Below, piece after piece: positions 1 through 12,340 of a DNA stretch of 64,000 nucleotides; within the stretch, counting starts at the first letter, position 1; every line of letters starts with the position of its first letter. A model generated the notes under the pieces. It saw only the letters and a list, made by a program, of their open reading frames with translations. It did no database searches and was not told the origin of the DNA. The position numbers and the translations under genes are program-made. Source of the DNA: Luidia sarsii (Eukaryota; Echinodermata; Asteroidea; Paxillosida; Luidiidae). The DNA is taken from NCBI GenBank assembly GCA_949987565.1, contig OX465115.1:16413557-16477556 (forward strand), given 5' to 3'.

Positions 1-95
1 ACCATCGTCTCGGTTACTTTCACACAGATAAGTCCAGTGGGGATGCTACTTATGACATTGTAATGGTTACTTTGAGTATTTTATTTCTTTCTCAG

Positions 96-519
96 CCGGA
101 TCCAACCGCCAATTTAACATTCAACTTGACCTTAAAGGAGTCTGAAAGAAGAGCTAAGGACAGTGTGGTCTTGCCTTATACAAAAGTCCAGCAAAGGTAA
201 GGTTCCCTGTACACCTGGTACAAGGGAAGGGGTTCAGACACATAAGGATAATGTACAGATTCCTGTGTTATGGGTGTGGAATTTATTTTATTACTGTAAG
301 CAATAACTAGCTTCGAGATCAACCAACTGCTTGATTGCAGCTGTTCACAATATCGGAGATGGTCTTTCAAACCTGTGAATGGTGCTTGCCTCTCATTATT
401 TCAGAGTTGGGCATCCTGTGAAGATTGGGAGCTCCGAGGGATCCGGCAAGATTTACTATGAGCCTGACAGGGCAGACGATGTGGATGAGGAGGATCCGGA
501 TGATGATTTGGACATATGA
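96..519 (+). CDS. ELP5: Elongator complex protein 5, last two coding exons (partial)
   Basis: Two exons, 96-196 and 405-519, are bounded by TTTCTTTCTCAG|, CAAAG|GTAAGG and ATTTCAG|. They join in phase and end at TGA (517-519). The 71 encoded residues contain DPTANLTFNLTL and the acidic tail DDVDEEDPDDDLDI. These are the conserved segments I know from the C-terminus of ELP5, a RecA-like subunit of the Elp4-Elp5-Elp6 ring of Elongator, which supports wobble-uridine modification of tRNA in the cytoplasm. The gene enters from the left, so the N-terminus and most exons lie outside the window. It converges tail to tail on MRPS22. Identification rests on remembered family motifs and not on a search, but the acidic DDDLDI ending is distinctive. 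Confidence 0.85.
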
Positions 520-1840
520 GTTATGTGCATTGAGCTGGGATGTCTGCCTTGTTGCCTACTGGAAAGGACATTGTTGTACATCTGTGCTCCTTTGACTTGA
601 AATGTTTTATATGTTCTCATGTAGGTCATTGAAGACGTGAATTTCCTGAAATGACCTACATGTGTACTTGCTATAAAAGGGCCAATATACTGATTTTTAC
701 AAGATGTCCGTTGTGATTTTCCTTTTTTTATTTCCATTATAGTAATTGCAAATTCCCCCCCCCCAACAAAAAAAATCTTTAAAAAAAAGAGCCAACACTC
801 CGCTCAGGAAATTGTTATATTTTTAATACATTGTAGTTTCATTTTCAGAAACAGAATGGAAGAATAAGTTTGTTTCTAAAATTTTCCAAGCTGAACGTTT
901 TACAGGGTGGATGGAAGGTTTTTTATATCCATAGTGGGTGGTACATCCTACACAATCTTGCCAGCTACTATGATGATTTTAGTCTTAGATTACTGCCCTG
1001 AGTGCATTTGGTGGACAATGTAATTCTGTTTAATAAGGTACTGGTAATCAAATACATGTACGTAGTGGCATTTACTCCATTCAGGGAATTCCACTCAATG
1101 TCATGCTTCAGTGGAACACCGCACTCCTCTTGGATTGTGAATATGTTGATTAGATATTTTGTAGCAACCTTAGTCTTGGCTCAAGAAATGCAATTTTTGT
1201 ACAGGTGTGAATGTTCTAGTTTGTGCAGACAATCTTTACTATGAACTTGTCTTATGTAGATATGTTGGAACAGTTTAGTGAGTAGTTACCGGTAATCCTG
1301 TATACAAATGCAATACATTTTATTTGTTAAAGGCCCAATACTACTGCAGATTTCCATCTAATTTACAGTTTGTAGATGGTCATTTATGTTGAAATCTTAC
1401 GGTCTGGGATGCTGTACTTTTCAAGAAATCTTCAATCAAACACATACAAACTGATTATCTTTCCACCTTTACTAATGTTGTATTGGGTCTTTAATTGTCT
1501 TGTTTTGCCAAATAAACACTGGTGACATGCATCATTTTGTGATTGTAATCTTATCAATATCCTACGGCGAACACTAGGTAAGACTGTCCAGATTAATGTG
1601 GCTTGGAAAAATGCACGCAACACTATTGGGACTTCTGGCTAGTGGCTTCCATAGACTTGTGTAAACTGAAGCAATAGCCAATTCATCCATTTTCTGCAAT
1701 CAGATAAAGTCACAGTGCTTCTGCCAATTTCTTTGACTTAAGAAATTGATTTCACAAAATTTGATTCTGGTCCATGAAATTGGGTGGCATTGGGCAACTC
1801 TATCTCAGCCTTTCCATGTCTGACTTCCTGCCAGCGTTTG
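520..1840. other. Convergent 3' regions of ELP5 and MRPS22
   Basis: There is no coding exon between the two stop codons. Candidate polyadenylation hexamers are AATAAA at 1,511-1,516 on the + strand (for ELP5, about 1 kb after its stop) and AATAAA on the - strand at 1,319-1,324 (for MRPS22, about 0.5 kb after its stop). If both are used, the two transcripts overlap by roughly 190 nt at their 3' ends. A C-run followed by A-runs lies at about 753-790. The use of these signals is inferred from position only. Confidence 0.4.
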
Positions 1841-4800
1841 TCACCGGGATTCCAAGACGTCCTCTTGTCCAACAGTTCCATCCTGATCAGCAAGTGCATT
1901 CTCATAGGCCTGGAGTACAAGCTCTAGTCTGCCTTGCTTCTTGGCATCCAGCTCAATGTAAGCCTATTTGAAGACAACAAATAAGCAACAGATAATGTCA
2001 ATGCATTTTTAGGCAGGAAGTTGTTGGTAGACACGTACACGAATCCCAAAAGGAATGCAGCTTTATTTAATGAATTAGACAGCAGAATTTCTTCAGTTTG
2101 TATGTATGGAATGACTGACCTTGATAAGATCCATTTCTTCAAGTCTCTCAGTCTGGACTTTCACTGCTGACTGACACTCAGGATACAGGATGTGGTACAG
2201 ATGAATCAGATCTACTGCATCGGAAAACCTAAAGACAAACAACATGCACTATGGGATGAAACTACAAAAATGGGGGAGTCTAGGTCCAAGCAAAACAATA
2301 CTGCTAACAGTCTTCTAACTACACACTGCCCGATGCATTGAGTCTTTTCAGTCCTTCTACAATCATTTGTATAGGTACATGTACTGTACTTACAGGCGTT
2401 TCTGTATCATGTCAGCAAGCATGCCATCCATTCTGTGCATACGGACCAGATAGAATGCAAGGCCACCAAAATGGCGAGTAGACCTCAGGAGATCATACTT
2501 TTCTCTGGCGTCAACGTCGTCATAAACTTGGTGATGAACCTGTTTCGGAAAAAAGAGACAAAATTAAGCTGTAAAGCCTGTAATACATAATCAAACGCAC
2601 AGAATGTGGGGTCATCAACTAATTGGATAAAGCACAGGGCACACAGTGCCAAATACTTGTGTTGGAAAAGCTAAATCTTATCGTTAAAATGCCACGTCTC
2701 ATTGTAAAAGGCTAATCCAACTAAAATTTGTCAAGTTCTGTTAAAAATAAAAAGAGGCTTTAGATGACTGAAAAGGGGGCAAACTAATTGTGGCACTAAA
2801 AGGGATGATTTGGCAGAATGAGTAAAATTTTATAAAATTTCAAAACTACAGATCCTGTAGACATTTGCTTTTTTGGGAAAAAACCACGTAGTTCAGTTCC
2901 AGACTTTACCCGAATGAAATCAGCTGCATCTGGCTCATACTGCCCACAGGCAGCATTCAGTAAATCCTCATAGCGGTCCTGAGTGAAAAACACCTGAAGA
3001 CAAACAAAAGAATTGATTCTATTGCTTCTCATGAGAAAGAAGGAATTACAGTATATTAAGAAAGCTTAGTACCTGAGCTCTGGCTGTGCATTTGTGATGT
3101 TGCTTTTGAAAAGCCCAAAAATAAATATCCAAAACAGATTAAAGGCCTGATATTTCAATACATCATTGTTTTCAATGGTCATAATTATGCCTTTGACATT
3201 TCATTCCCAGGGAGGCCTTTCACAAAGGAATATCTCTGATATTTCATCATCATAATAACAAAACATGTTCAGCTGACAGGATAAAGATATGATCGGGCCC
3301 TCTAACATTGGTGAGATAAGTAATGGTCTAGTGTCATATAATCTGAATTCTTTACTGTATCTTGGTCATAAAGCAATTTGTTTATATTCTACAGCCTCTA
3401 GGAGGCTTCCATTTGCTTCAGATGCAGCATTTGGCAACAGATGATGTTGTTCAATCTTAGTCCAATACAAATACCATAACATTGTTTGCTTGAAATTCTT
3501 ATGAATTGTACCCCTGACATAGTCACCACTCACCGATATATTCTCCTCCTCAAACATAGGGGGCGCCGCCATCTCACGATGTGCACGTGGGAAGTAGACC
3601 TGTGTGATGCGATCTCGCTCCTCCCATGATGCTTTGCGTAGTGTCCCACTGGGCTCACGCACAACAATAAACCGCTCCTAAATAAACGAGGCACAAACCA
3701 ATTGATGTAAAATGCCTCATATAAGATGTATCAATTTTTATACTTGTATGTCCTAACTATTCTCAACTTTGTCATGTACTCAAGTCAATTAAAACATTAA
3801 TTGAAATGTGTGATACCTGTCTAGCAGACTAGCTAAAGACTAGCTTCAAGTTGATGAATAGTCTTGATAATAATTTGTTTCACAAAGGGGAAATGACTGA
3901 GTGAGGGGATGACTGACTTCCCAAAGGATCAACTAATCACTTGATTTGATTGACTGTGATTGATTGACTGATTTATAGTTGCCTTCTCAATATAATCACA
4001 TACAGGTAATCAATTGTTTTCGTGATATGTAAAAACAAAAAAACTGCTTATTGACTAAAATGACCAAAATCATAATGCATATAAATAAACAATTAGGAGG
4101 GCTAGACATTTCGATCCCAGTCAGTCCATTCTCAATAATTACATGAAAGCTTGCAAAGTTATACAAGGATAGCCCACAAATGACTTATTCCCAATAACTT
4201 ACTTATTTGTAAAAACTTAAGTGCTGACTTGTGGACTACAATGCACCATTCATATTTCATACTCATTTGTGGCTTTCCTGCAAGTGCAGGTGTAGGTTCT
4301 AAGACTTTCTTACAGGTCAATGGTTGCAGCATCATTTCAAGCAAGAAGGCAGCACCATACCATAATGTAATGCATACTATAGTATAACAAGTGTACATAC
4401 CCTGTCACTGACACCATAGGAGATATCAGTGAAAACAAACTTAGACGAGTCCAGTCCATCCAGCTCTTTGTTGTCAGAGAGGACTGTGGCAATCTCCTGT
4501 CTCTCCTCAAGCACTGGGGGCATCTGCATTTGCCTTCTGGCCTGTCTCTTTGCTTCTTCCTCCAGCTACATGTAAGCAGATTGGCAGATAAAAATCAGCG
4601 CTAGAAAGGTCAGTTATGGTTAGTTTGGGCCACTTCAAATGGTTAAACTGGTACCAGTAAATGCATGTGGTTATGGGCTCTGTGGCAATAAAAAAAAACT
4701 GGGGGGAAAAAATGAAAATTGGGTCATTCCTGTAAAAGTAAAAAAAATAATTGACAACTGCCACAAATTGATATGAAAATTAGTGTGCAAAATTGACTCC

Positions 4801-6059
4801 TTTAGAACCCTCAAGAATGAAAGTCCTGTAGTTTGACTAGTTTTTTTTGTGCTAAATTTAAAACCAGAAGGCCCACATTTGGTTACCTCTGTCAACTTGG
4901 CATCACTGACAAGTCTGTAGGTTGGTGGTTCCAGCTTCCTTTTGGCGTGACGGAAGACCTTGTTTATGTCTAGTCCAGTAATTCTGCTCAAGATGCCTTG
5001 TACCTCATCCGTGTTGAACAATGCCAGATGGGCTGAAAGCAAATGTACGAATGTATGGAATATAATAACAGAAATCTTCATTTTCTACCCATATTATTTT
5101 AACAAGCGACGCATTAATGACAATTAAAATTCATTTACAAAATGACAATTAAAATTCATTTACAAAAATCATACTTTTCATAGGCTACAGAGTCCATTGT
5201 ATCTTCATATCTTTTTCTCAAAATTTTATTGGGCTAGACACTTGCACAAGTATTCTCAGAGGCTATTTCTGAGTTTGAAGGGAAGTTTAAAAAAAACACT
5301 GCACTGTACTGGGTTCGTGAACAACTCAGACAGTCCCTCAGGAAATTGTACAACAATTTCCAAAACAAAACTAAAGGGACCAAGTTAGTTACACTCCGAG
5401 CTGGCACATGAGATGGTTTCACGGGGGTTTTCAGGGTACAAATTTTTTGGTCGGGATAGTTATCGTCATCGAGTCGAAAAATCGTTAACATGAATTAAAT
5501 AAATTTAACAGCTCAACCGTTTTACCCTGGTGAAGACTTGGTCCTTGAAGTTGGACTTGGAGTTTGATCGTAATTACTATCTCATCTGTATCGCCCGATC
5601 CCTCAAAATTCTAAAAACTTAAAAAGGGCGATTGTATTTGTAAGGTCCAAGTTACTTGGACTAGTCTATACCCTAACTAGTATTTTAGTAATAATATTAG
5701 TAAAGTAAAGTAGATGTCAGTAGAGTTCAGTTGTAACTTGGTTGTATCTCCATGGTTGTAATTGAAGTTGTATGTGTACTGTACAGCTGAGCATGTCACG
5801 TGTCGTTGCAGTGTACAGTATTGTGCTACAACTAGTACAAGTACAACTGATTACTGAACTAATGCATTCATCACATTCTTGTTGGAATGCACGGCAAACC
5901 CGACAAGGAATTGTAAGAAATGGAAAAAAACTTACATTTCTCGGCATCTGAAGAACAAGTACATCGTTGGTACTTGTCAATCATACCATCGCGTTTCAGG
6001 AACCGTCTCAGAAATTGTTCAGACTTCTTAGCGAATTCTCTCCTCATGCACGCCGCCAT
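1841..6059 (-). CDS. MRPS22: Mitochondrial small ribosomal subunit protein mS22
   Basis: Eight coding exons on the - strand: 6059-5936, 5032-4887, 4565-4401, 3677-3534, 2993-2910, 2539-2394, 2228-2120 and 1963-1841. All have GT-AG borders and the phases add to 1,041 nt (346 aa plus stop); human MRPS22 is about 360 aa. Recognisable family blocks are [14 protein letters not shown] in exon 2, MPPVLEER and KFVFTDISY in exon 3, [19 protein letters not shown] in exon 4, [12 protein letters not shown] in exon 6, and the C-terminal [20 protein letters not shown] in exon 8. The first ~40 residues are basic and amphipathic ([19 protein letters not shown]), as expected of a mitochondrial import signal. 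The protein is a structural component of the mitoribosomal small subunit in the matrix. The start is the first ATG of exon 1 (6,057-6,059). The large first intron (5,033-5,935) carries repeats. Confidence 0.93.
4030..4140 (-). repeat. Degenerate Penelope-type 3' end in an MRPS22 intron
   Basis: On the + strand the segment reads AATTAGGAGGGCTAGACATT followed by TCGATCCCAG. It is preceded by a block resembling 'aaactgcttattgactaaaatga', which is also found before the element end at 19,050-19,140. It is a diverged member of the family described at 36,383. Confidence 0.45.
5116..5165. repeat. 25-bp direct duplication
   Basis: Two exact adjacent copies of a 25-bp AT-rich unit (AATGACAATTAAAATTCATT plus TACAA) lie in MRPS22 intron 1, just upstream of exon 2 on the gene strand. 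Confidence 0.9.
5590..5670 (-). repeat. Dispersed repeat with 17-bp palindrome, copy 1
   Basis: The - strand reads GTCCAAGTAACTTGGAC, then about 12 nt, then ATCGCCCTTTTTAA. The same arrangement recurs on the + strand at about 59,157-59,200 (GTCCGAGTAACTTGGACCC, then ATCGCCCTTTTTAA). Two copies 53 kb apart in one window indicate an interspersed family. No coding capacity is seen. Confidence 0.6.
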
Positions 6060-8900
6060 TTTGGAACTTGATTCTTTGGCCCAAAAGAGGGCGCTCTATC
6101 TGCCAGAAGGCATCTATCAACGTCTCTTTTCGAGTCGTTTTCGGTGACGGAACTCAGCTCTCTTCGATCGTCCACCTCTCCCTTCTCTATACAATTTTTG
6201 TACCGATGATCGTTATAACGTTTTTTTCTAGTATATACCTACTTCCCCATCCCAATACAGAAGGACTCCAACACTTCTTTTCCGAAACCGATTTGTATCG
6301 GGCTAGTTCAGGGGCGAATAATTATGTTCACCTCCGATGTTCACAAAGTTCGAACAAAAATTAAAAGCTCCCACCCGCCAGTCTGTGCTTTCTTATGCAT
6401 AATATTAAAAATCGTTAAGATTATTAAAAATACAATTTATTTTAATGAGTGAGTTAATTGCCATGATTACTATCCCTGTGGCAATTTGCAACATTGATTT
6501 TTTCCCATTATCAATGAAGAAGCAAAGGTCGTAACGCGTATCGTAGCCTAAAACCATGGAGGTAGCTAAATCTAAAGATAACTTATTCTTTAAAGGTATG
6601 CCTAAGACTAAAATCTGAAAAGCGCGTAAAGATATTTTTTACCATTTTTTTCAAGTTGGGTTTCACTTCTAACAGTCTAACCCTTTGTCCCGAAACCTAA
6701 TTCAGTGAATCGACTCTTACCCATTTGGCTGAGGAGGGGATCAATAATGTGTCCAATGGCGTTTACTACTAGGCCTAGCTATTCCAAAATCCGCGTGTCC
6801 TCGATCGTCGGCGTAGATCATGCAGAAGTGATGACGAGCTCGATCAGTACACCTGCATGTGCACACCTGACTCCATGCACACACGCTATGCACACTACTG
6901 CTGCATAATGTTATTAGCATGAAACGAACTAACTTAATTCAGTCCTTAATTACGTATACGTATAGTTTTCTCAGAAATATTGATATTGCCAGTCGCTTTT
7001 CCATGGCCGGCTTTTTGTAAAAAATATGTAGTAGCATCATTGGATATTCTGACGGATTATGTATAACACGGGCACGTGCGACATGGGGTATCCACATGTA
7101 CGTATAATTATATAACGGATGGAAAAGGCCAGCTCACTCGGTGGCATAATAGCCAATACTGGTGTTTTCATGACCTAGGCTTCCATGGGGAAAACAGACC
7201 CTATCGGTCGGTCGACGTTAGAGTCAAGTCACCTAACGAGACATAGGCTTATCTACTCAACACGGCCAGGGTGAGAATTAGACGGCCCCGATCAGCCCCA
7301 AACCACATAATTTCAATTTCTATCCTTCGACAAAATGATTCTGATTAACATTTCAGCCAAGGTATTGATTAATATTGTATTGGAAATGCCGCATAGGCCT
7401 AGAGATCGCCATCATTTCCCAGTCGTTTTACAAACAATCTCATTCCGGCCATGAATGATGAAGGTATTGCGACTACGGCGGAGGCCACTCCATCCCATCG
7501 AAGCATTTCGGACATCATTGTAAGAACGTGACATTCCGCGCCCATTTAATTGATAATAGTGCATGCAATTATTAACAGACTGGCTACATTGAGTATTTGC
7601 AAACACGGTTGAAAGCATTCGGCCCCATGGTTAAATGTCTCAAGTTCAAGTGCCTGCTCCGCCAACCACAAAGAGCAAAATAAGTCCAGATTTGGGGCTT
7701 TCATGCTCATGCACAATAATTGGTTTTCTTTTACCCAATCGCTTTGACATCCCATTAGTGAGGCAAGTCAACAAGAAAGGACACATTTTGACTTTTGACT
7801 GCATGGGAATAATTTTCTCTTCAAATACGTAGTCTTCAATCTCCAGTCCTTGGTCAGACATGCGCTCGTCATTCTGTTTCATAGCCTCTTACTCTGTCTT
7901 CCCTCTCAGTACCACGCTGCATGGGTACTGTTTCCGTCTCTCGTTTTAATATCCCCTCTCCTCCTCTCTTTCTTTCCACCCCTCCTTCCCTTTCCACCTC
8001 TACTTCTTCCTTTCTTCTTTCGGAAGCTGTTTTTCAATAACATGAAACGCGTGCATTTCGTGATATGTACAAGATTCTGGCCATTATCACTTGCTTATAA
8101 TAGGGCTGGGATAGTCCGAGTGTTTTTATTTATAGTACATGTACGTGTCGTTTGTAGGGATGTGATATTGAGTCCAATATGCAGTAGTTTGTTCGTCTGA
8201 CGAATAATACTTACTGCATGTTAAATGTACATAATTGGTAATCCTCCTTTTCCAAATCACTATTTTATCTGATGCATTAGTATTTTATAGAGTGAATGGA
8301 AGAAGAACGATGAAGAAAAAAACCGAAGGGGATGGAAAACCTTTCTTCAGAAAAAAAATCAAAATGTCCGTCTTGCTTCTCAAAATGCCTGCAATTATTT
8401 TTACAATGGTTAATCACTAGAGACGCCTGAGTTAATTAAATCAGACATTAACTCTAAAAGCCTTCATTTCTCCATTCGTTTGACCACAGTCATCAGTCCT
8501 GTGAAAAAGCCTCCAATTCAATCGGATGTTATCGACCCTTGATTTGCTGAATGGCTTCTACCAGATTACCTTTGCTAGTCTTTAGACGTCAATTGGTGCG
8601 ACCGTTCCTAGTAGCCGAGGCGTGTTCAAACATTGGAACCATAATAACACGTATACCGACTGGCATTTCTAATGATAGCAATACCCAATGCTTTTAATTA
8701 TGGTAAGAGTTCTAGACAAAAATCAAGCAAAATGTTTACTGATTGAATTGATCAAACTACTTATTGATTGAAATTATCAAACTACTTATTGATTTAAATG
8801 ATCAAAGCTTTTACTGATTAGGCCTAAATTTATCAATCTTGCTTAGGCCTACTGATTTAATGATCAAACTGTAAATCAGTCCGAATAATAATGTCAGAAT
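6060..8900. other. Intergenic DNA upstream of MRPS22
   Basis: The divergent upstream region of MRPS22 begins at 6,060, so its promoter should lie in the first few hundred bases. No TATA box is evident. A pyrimidine-rich stretch occurs at about 7,940-8,020. Open frames here are short and lack family features. I see no gene. Confidence 0.5.
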
Positions 8901-8903
8901 TAG

Positions 8904-8990
8904 GCTAAGGCCTTTCGTTTCGATCCTGTAGCAGGTCTTTTTGGCTTTGAGGAAGGTCCTGCTCTGATCGAAACGTTAGACCCTCTACAT
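8904..8990 (+). repeat. Penelope-type element ends, two in inverted orientation
   Basis: A left half reading CGTTTCGATCCTGTAGCAGG faces a right half containing TTGAGGA (8,947-8,953), GGTCCTGCTCTGATC, GAAAC and GTT. The right half keeps the hammerhead-like layout described for the copy at 36,383. The two halves form a large hairpin. This is one of at least nine copies of the motif in the window. Confidence 0.6.
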
Positions 8991-9002
8991 TTGTAATAAT
9001 AT

Positions 9003-9066
9003 TATATTGATAAAAATCAACTAACCAACCAAGCAACAAAACAACAAACCAACCAACCAACCAACT
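9003..9066. repeat. (AACC)n-like simple repeat
   Basis: An imperfect run of AACCAACCAAGC- and AACAAACC-type units directly follows the Penelope-type end at 8,904-8,990. It may be a microsatellite grown from the 3' tail of the inserted element. Confidence 0.8.
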
Positions 9067-9216
9067 CAATTTCACAATCTAGCACAATGGACCGTTAAAC
9101 ACGATAGCACATTATTATTCAGAACCAATGAGAATTTATTCATTATCATCAAACAACATCAGAAAACAAAATGTGACTTCTTAGCTGAGTCACTTTATAC
9201 TGAAATGAGCTAAGTT

Positions 9217-9290
9217 GACGTTTCGAATCGTGAGTTCCGCACTTCCTTCGGACAAAGGCCCTGCTAGGATCGAAACGTCAGGCCCATGCC
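9217..9290 (+). repeat. Second inverted pair of Penelope-type ends
   Basis: The segment starts GACGTTTCGAATCGTGAG and ends GCCCTGCTAGGATCGAAACG followed by TCAGGCCC. The outer parts are inverted relative to each other, as at 8,904-8,990. The core in the middle is diverged. Confidence 0.55.
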
Positions 9291-9299
9291 AAACGTGAG

Positions 9300-11107
9300 T
9301 AAAGGCCCTAAGGTATAATTGCAATCAATAATTATTGTTACGACAAAATACGCGCACCGCTATAGCTGCTCTATTGTCTTCAGGTTTCTGGCACAAAGCA
9401 AAGCTGAAAACAAAATACGAAATAGAAATGAATTTTTTACAATATTGGTCTCCCTGTGTACATCAGTTCTGCAATTGCTCTTACATGGAACTTGACCTTT
9501 CATGCACGAATAAGCCCATGGTGCACTAGCAGCCGGTATTTTGCCCTTGGTTGTAATTGGTGGGTATATAGACGACTGCATTGTGCAATTATATAATTGC
9601 ACGTAGTTCGAACGCGTTCCCTCTATTCTCGCATTCTTGTAAATGATGCGTGTCATCAGCCTTGGCAATACTCAGGCCATTGTAACTATACAAACAAGCA
9701 GGCAACTAACGCTCAATTAAAATATTCATGACTATACAAATGTATGCCGGCAAAACCTTTCATGGCACGTATACCAGCGAACTCATCTACAGTCTGAGCC
9801 CTCAGTGCCATATTGGGCCAGGCTAGGCATATACATATCATATATATTCTCTGGATATGTGTATGTACGTTTTCAATGGAAATGCATTGTTGAATATACC
9901 TAATGCGGTTGATAGTTAATTGCAAAGTTGTCGAAGAACCAAAAGTGATTATGGACAATTGAAGGATGCAGTCACCATGACTGTTTGGGGAAAACATCAA
10001 ACAGAGACGGAGACACAGACATGAGCAGTCAGAGACAGAGATTAGATTAATGTGGGTGAGCCCCAGTTTAAATGGATTTTTTCGGTCAAATCAATTCTTT
10101 ATCACTGTTGAAAAGATCGCTTTAAGCAGGGTGATGTCAAAAGGTAAAACGGCTCCACTGCGGTGCTACATGTATTATCAAGGCGCACCATATAATATAT
10201 ATACCCTTTAAAATCCATAATATACGGATTTTATAATTATTTCAACGTGAACAATGGCATACTGAGCGTGACTGACAGTTTTGTATTCTCATAGGAATAC
10301 ATGTTGCAGATTGACTTTAAATATAATGGGAAAATGTGCATAATTATCTAAAAACTCTACTGGGCCTGATGTTTCGACTCCAATAGGATTTTGCTGAGAG
10401 GTAAAAAAATAATGGCAAGGACAAACGGATTAAGAGGGGAGCAGAAATAAGAACCGGTGGACAGGAGATGGACAGGAATACTTGTAGAATATTGACCAGG
10501 ATGAGATCAAAGGGAAAGTCAAGCAGTTTATGATTTAAGGACATAGAGATTAAAGGAGGAAGATCACAATAGCAAGGAAAGGGAAAAATGATTTGCCTTT
10601 GTGTCTGGCCTCGCAGAAACATGAAACTATCATTCGATCGACTGGCCCAGACAGTCTTTGCTTTCCTGCTCTCATTTCCCATACATTCCGTAATCATGTA
10701 CATTCTTTAAATAAATTGCCACACATACCAATGACATTACTTTGTGCAACCTCGATGCTAATATGGGAAGAGGCGTCGTACATTATTTCATGTCGAACGA
10801 AGGATGCGCGTTATGTAATGCGACCTTGGGATCCATAGTCCGTTTTCGAAATGAAGGCTTAGGCTCGGGCTCGGGCTCAGGCTCCGTCTGACAAAACCTT
10901 AAAATCCAGGTTGTGGTTCCGCTGTGTAAAATGGTCTAGCGCCCCGTACTCCAGATCTTATGGTATATGTTATGGGTTGGAGTCCAGCCATAGGGGGTGT
11001 GGTGCTTGCAACCATTTCCATGCGGCAAGATGCTGTGACGATGCTATGTCTCAAGCCATGGGGATGTTAGTCGATCTGATGGATATCAATAACTTGGCCT
11101 AACGCTA
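9300..11107. other. Intergenic DNA downstream of the GPCR
   Basis: No coding exon is recognised. A degenerate Penelope-type end lies on the - strand at about 10,358-10,400 (+ strand GGGCCTGATGTTTCGACTCC). A GGCTCGGGCTCAGGCTC motif at 10,862-10,885 recurs at about 18,182-18,200 and looks like part of another interspersed repeat. Confidence 0.45.
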
Positions 11108-12340
11108 TCACATGTTCGATCCTCGGCAACAGTTCATCTTTTTGACTTCCCTGACGCAGTCTTCCTTGAACTTCTTGTTGACAAAGCTATAGATGGCGGG
11201 GTTGACTGCAGGCGTGGTGTAGTACAAGTGCTGCAAGAGGGTGAGGAAGGCGAAGGCTACGTCCTCATGCTCCCTCATGTAGTCCCACTTGGAGTCCAAC
11301 ATGAAGCTGATGGCCCACACGACGAAGCGCGCTGTCCATGTTACCACGAAGACCACCGTGGCCAACAGCAGCATCTTGCCCGTCTTGCTCTTCCGTCCCT
11401 TCACTGTGCGCTCGGCCTGCTCGCTCTGGACCGCCGTCAGCTTTGTACGGGATCCGTCCGAAGGCGGGTCCTCGCTGGACGATGGGGCGGGGTTCACGCC
11501 GATACCTCCCCCGACAGGGCGCTCCTGTGAGCCCGCGGGGACTCCCTCTGGCGAATCCTCAACGCCGCTGCTCTTTGGCAAGTCTTCGGGGTGTGCTTTT
11601 GCCTCTTCGATGCCGTTGTTCAATCGGGCCCCGCTACTCTTGGTGGCCAGCGTGATTCCGGTGGTGGCGTCGCCGTGGATCGACGCGCCAGCCAGGCGCT
11701 TGGACGCCGGCTCCCGCTCGGTGGCGGCCCCTTGGAGTGACGGCCGGATCTTCATCCTTTGCCGCACCTCTCTGTAAATCAGCAGGTACATGACCAGCGC
11801 TGTCACCATCATGCAGGCGAAGATGAACGCCATGACGAACAGAGCGGAGTAGACCCACGTCCGGTAGGTCTCTGTCTCGGTAATCTCGCACATCTGCGAG
11901 CCAGGATCGGAGGTCGTGTACACGGCCAGGGCTGGAATGGTGAGGATGGCTGAGACAACGATGCCCACACCGCACACCAGCTGGGCGCGCCGATGGGTCA
12001 TCCAGCCCAGGTGCGGCCGGCAGATGGATAAGTAGCGATCCACGGCCACCGCCGTGGTTACGAAGGCCGAAGCCATCTCACTGCCGAGTCCCACCCAGCT
12101 AAAGAGCCGGCAAACGAAGTCGCTGCCGAAGGATTCCTCGTGAACCCAAAGGTAGAATCTGTAGGCGGTCAGCGAGCAGATGAAGAGGTCCACCCAGGCC
12201 AGGCCAAGGATGAAGACGCGGGTGCCATTGCGCTTGGTCCTCTTGGTGTACACGATCAGCACTAGGATATTGCCCGGTATTCCGATCAGGGCTACTATGC
12301 CCAAGAGGCACAGCAGAAACCACGTGTACAACTTCATCAT
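11108..12340 (-). CDS. Class A (rhodopsin-like) G protein-coupled receptor exon, orphan
   Basis: A single uninterrupted frame of 410 codons starts at the first ATG (12,338-12,340) and ends at TGA (11,108-11,110). Seven hydrophobic segments are visible. Landmarks are GNILVLIVY with N24 in TM1, LAWVD with D51 in TM2, C77 at the top of TM3, DRYLSICRP (DRY at 101-103), C151 in the second extracellular loop, W335 in TM6 and NPAIY (380-384) in TM7. Paired cysteines near residue 404 could be palmitoylated. The third intracellular loop is long (about 130 residues), polar and Pro/Ser/Gly rich. TM4 lacks the usual Trp and TM5/TM6 lack the usual Pro, so this is a divergent receptor and I cannot name a ligand. 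The extracellular N-terminus is nearly absent. A good splice acceptor lies 7-9 nt upstream of the ATG (12,348-12,349), so an upstream exon may supply it. Base composition is strikingly GC-rich against AT-rich flanks. Confidence 0.88.
   Translation of the reverse strand: MMKLYTWFLLCLLGIVALIGIPGNILVLIVYTKRTKRNGTRVFILGLAWVDLFICSLTAYRFYLWVHEESFGSDFVCRLFSWVGLGSEMASAFVTTAVAVDRYLSICRPHLGWMTHRRAQLVCGVGIVVSAILTIPALAVYTTSDPGSQMCEITETETYRTWVYSALFVMAFIFACMMVTALVMYLLIYREVRQRMKIRPSLQGAATEREPASKRLAGASIHGDATTGITLATKSSGARLNNGIEEAKAHPEDLPKSSGVEDSPEGVPAGSQERPVGGGIGVNPAPSSSEDPPSDGSRTKLTAVQSEQAERTVKGRKSKTGKMLLLATVVFVVTWTARFVVWAISFMLDSKWDYMREHEDVAFAFLTLLQHLYYTTPAVNPAIYSFVNKKFKEDCVREVKKMNCCRGSNM

Noticed and set aside
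11228..11777. Long open frames antisense to the GPCR exon
   Set aside because: They arise from the high GC content of the receptor exon, show no family motifs, and lie exactly opposite a frame with full seven-TM landmarks.
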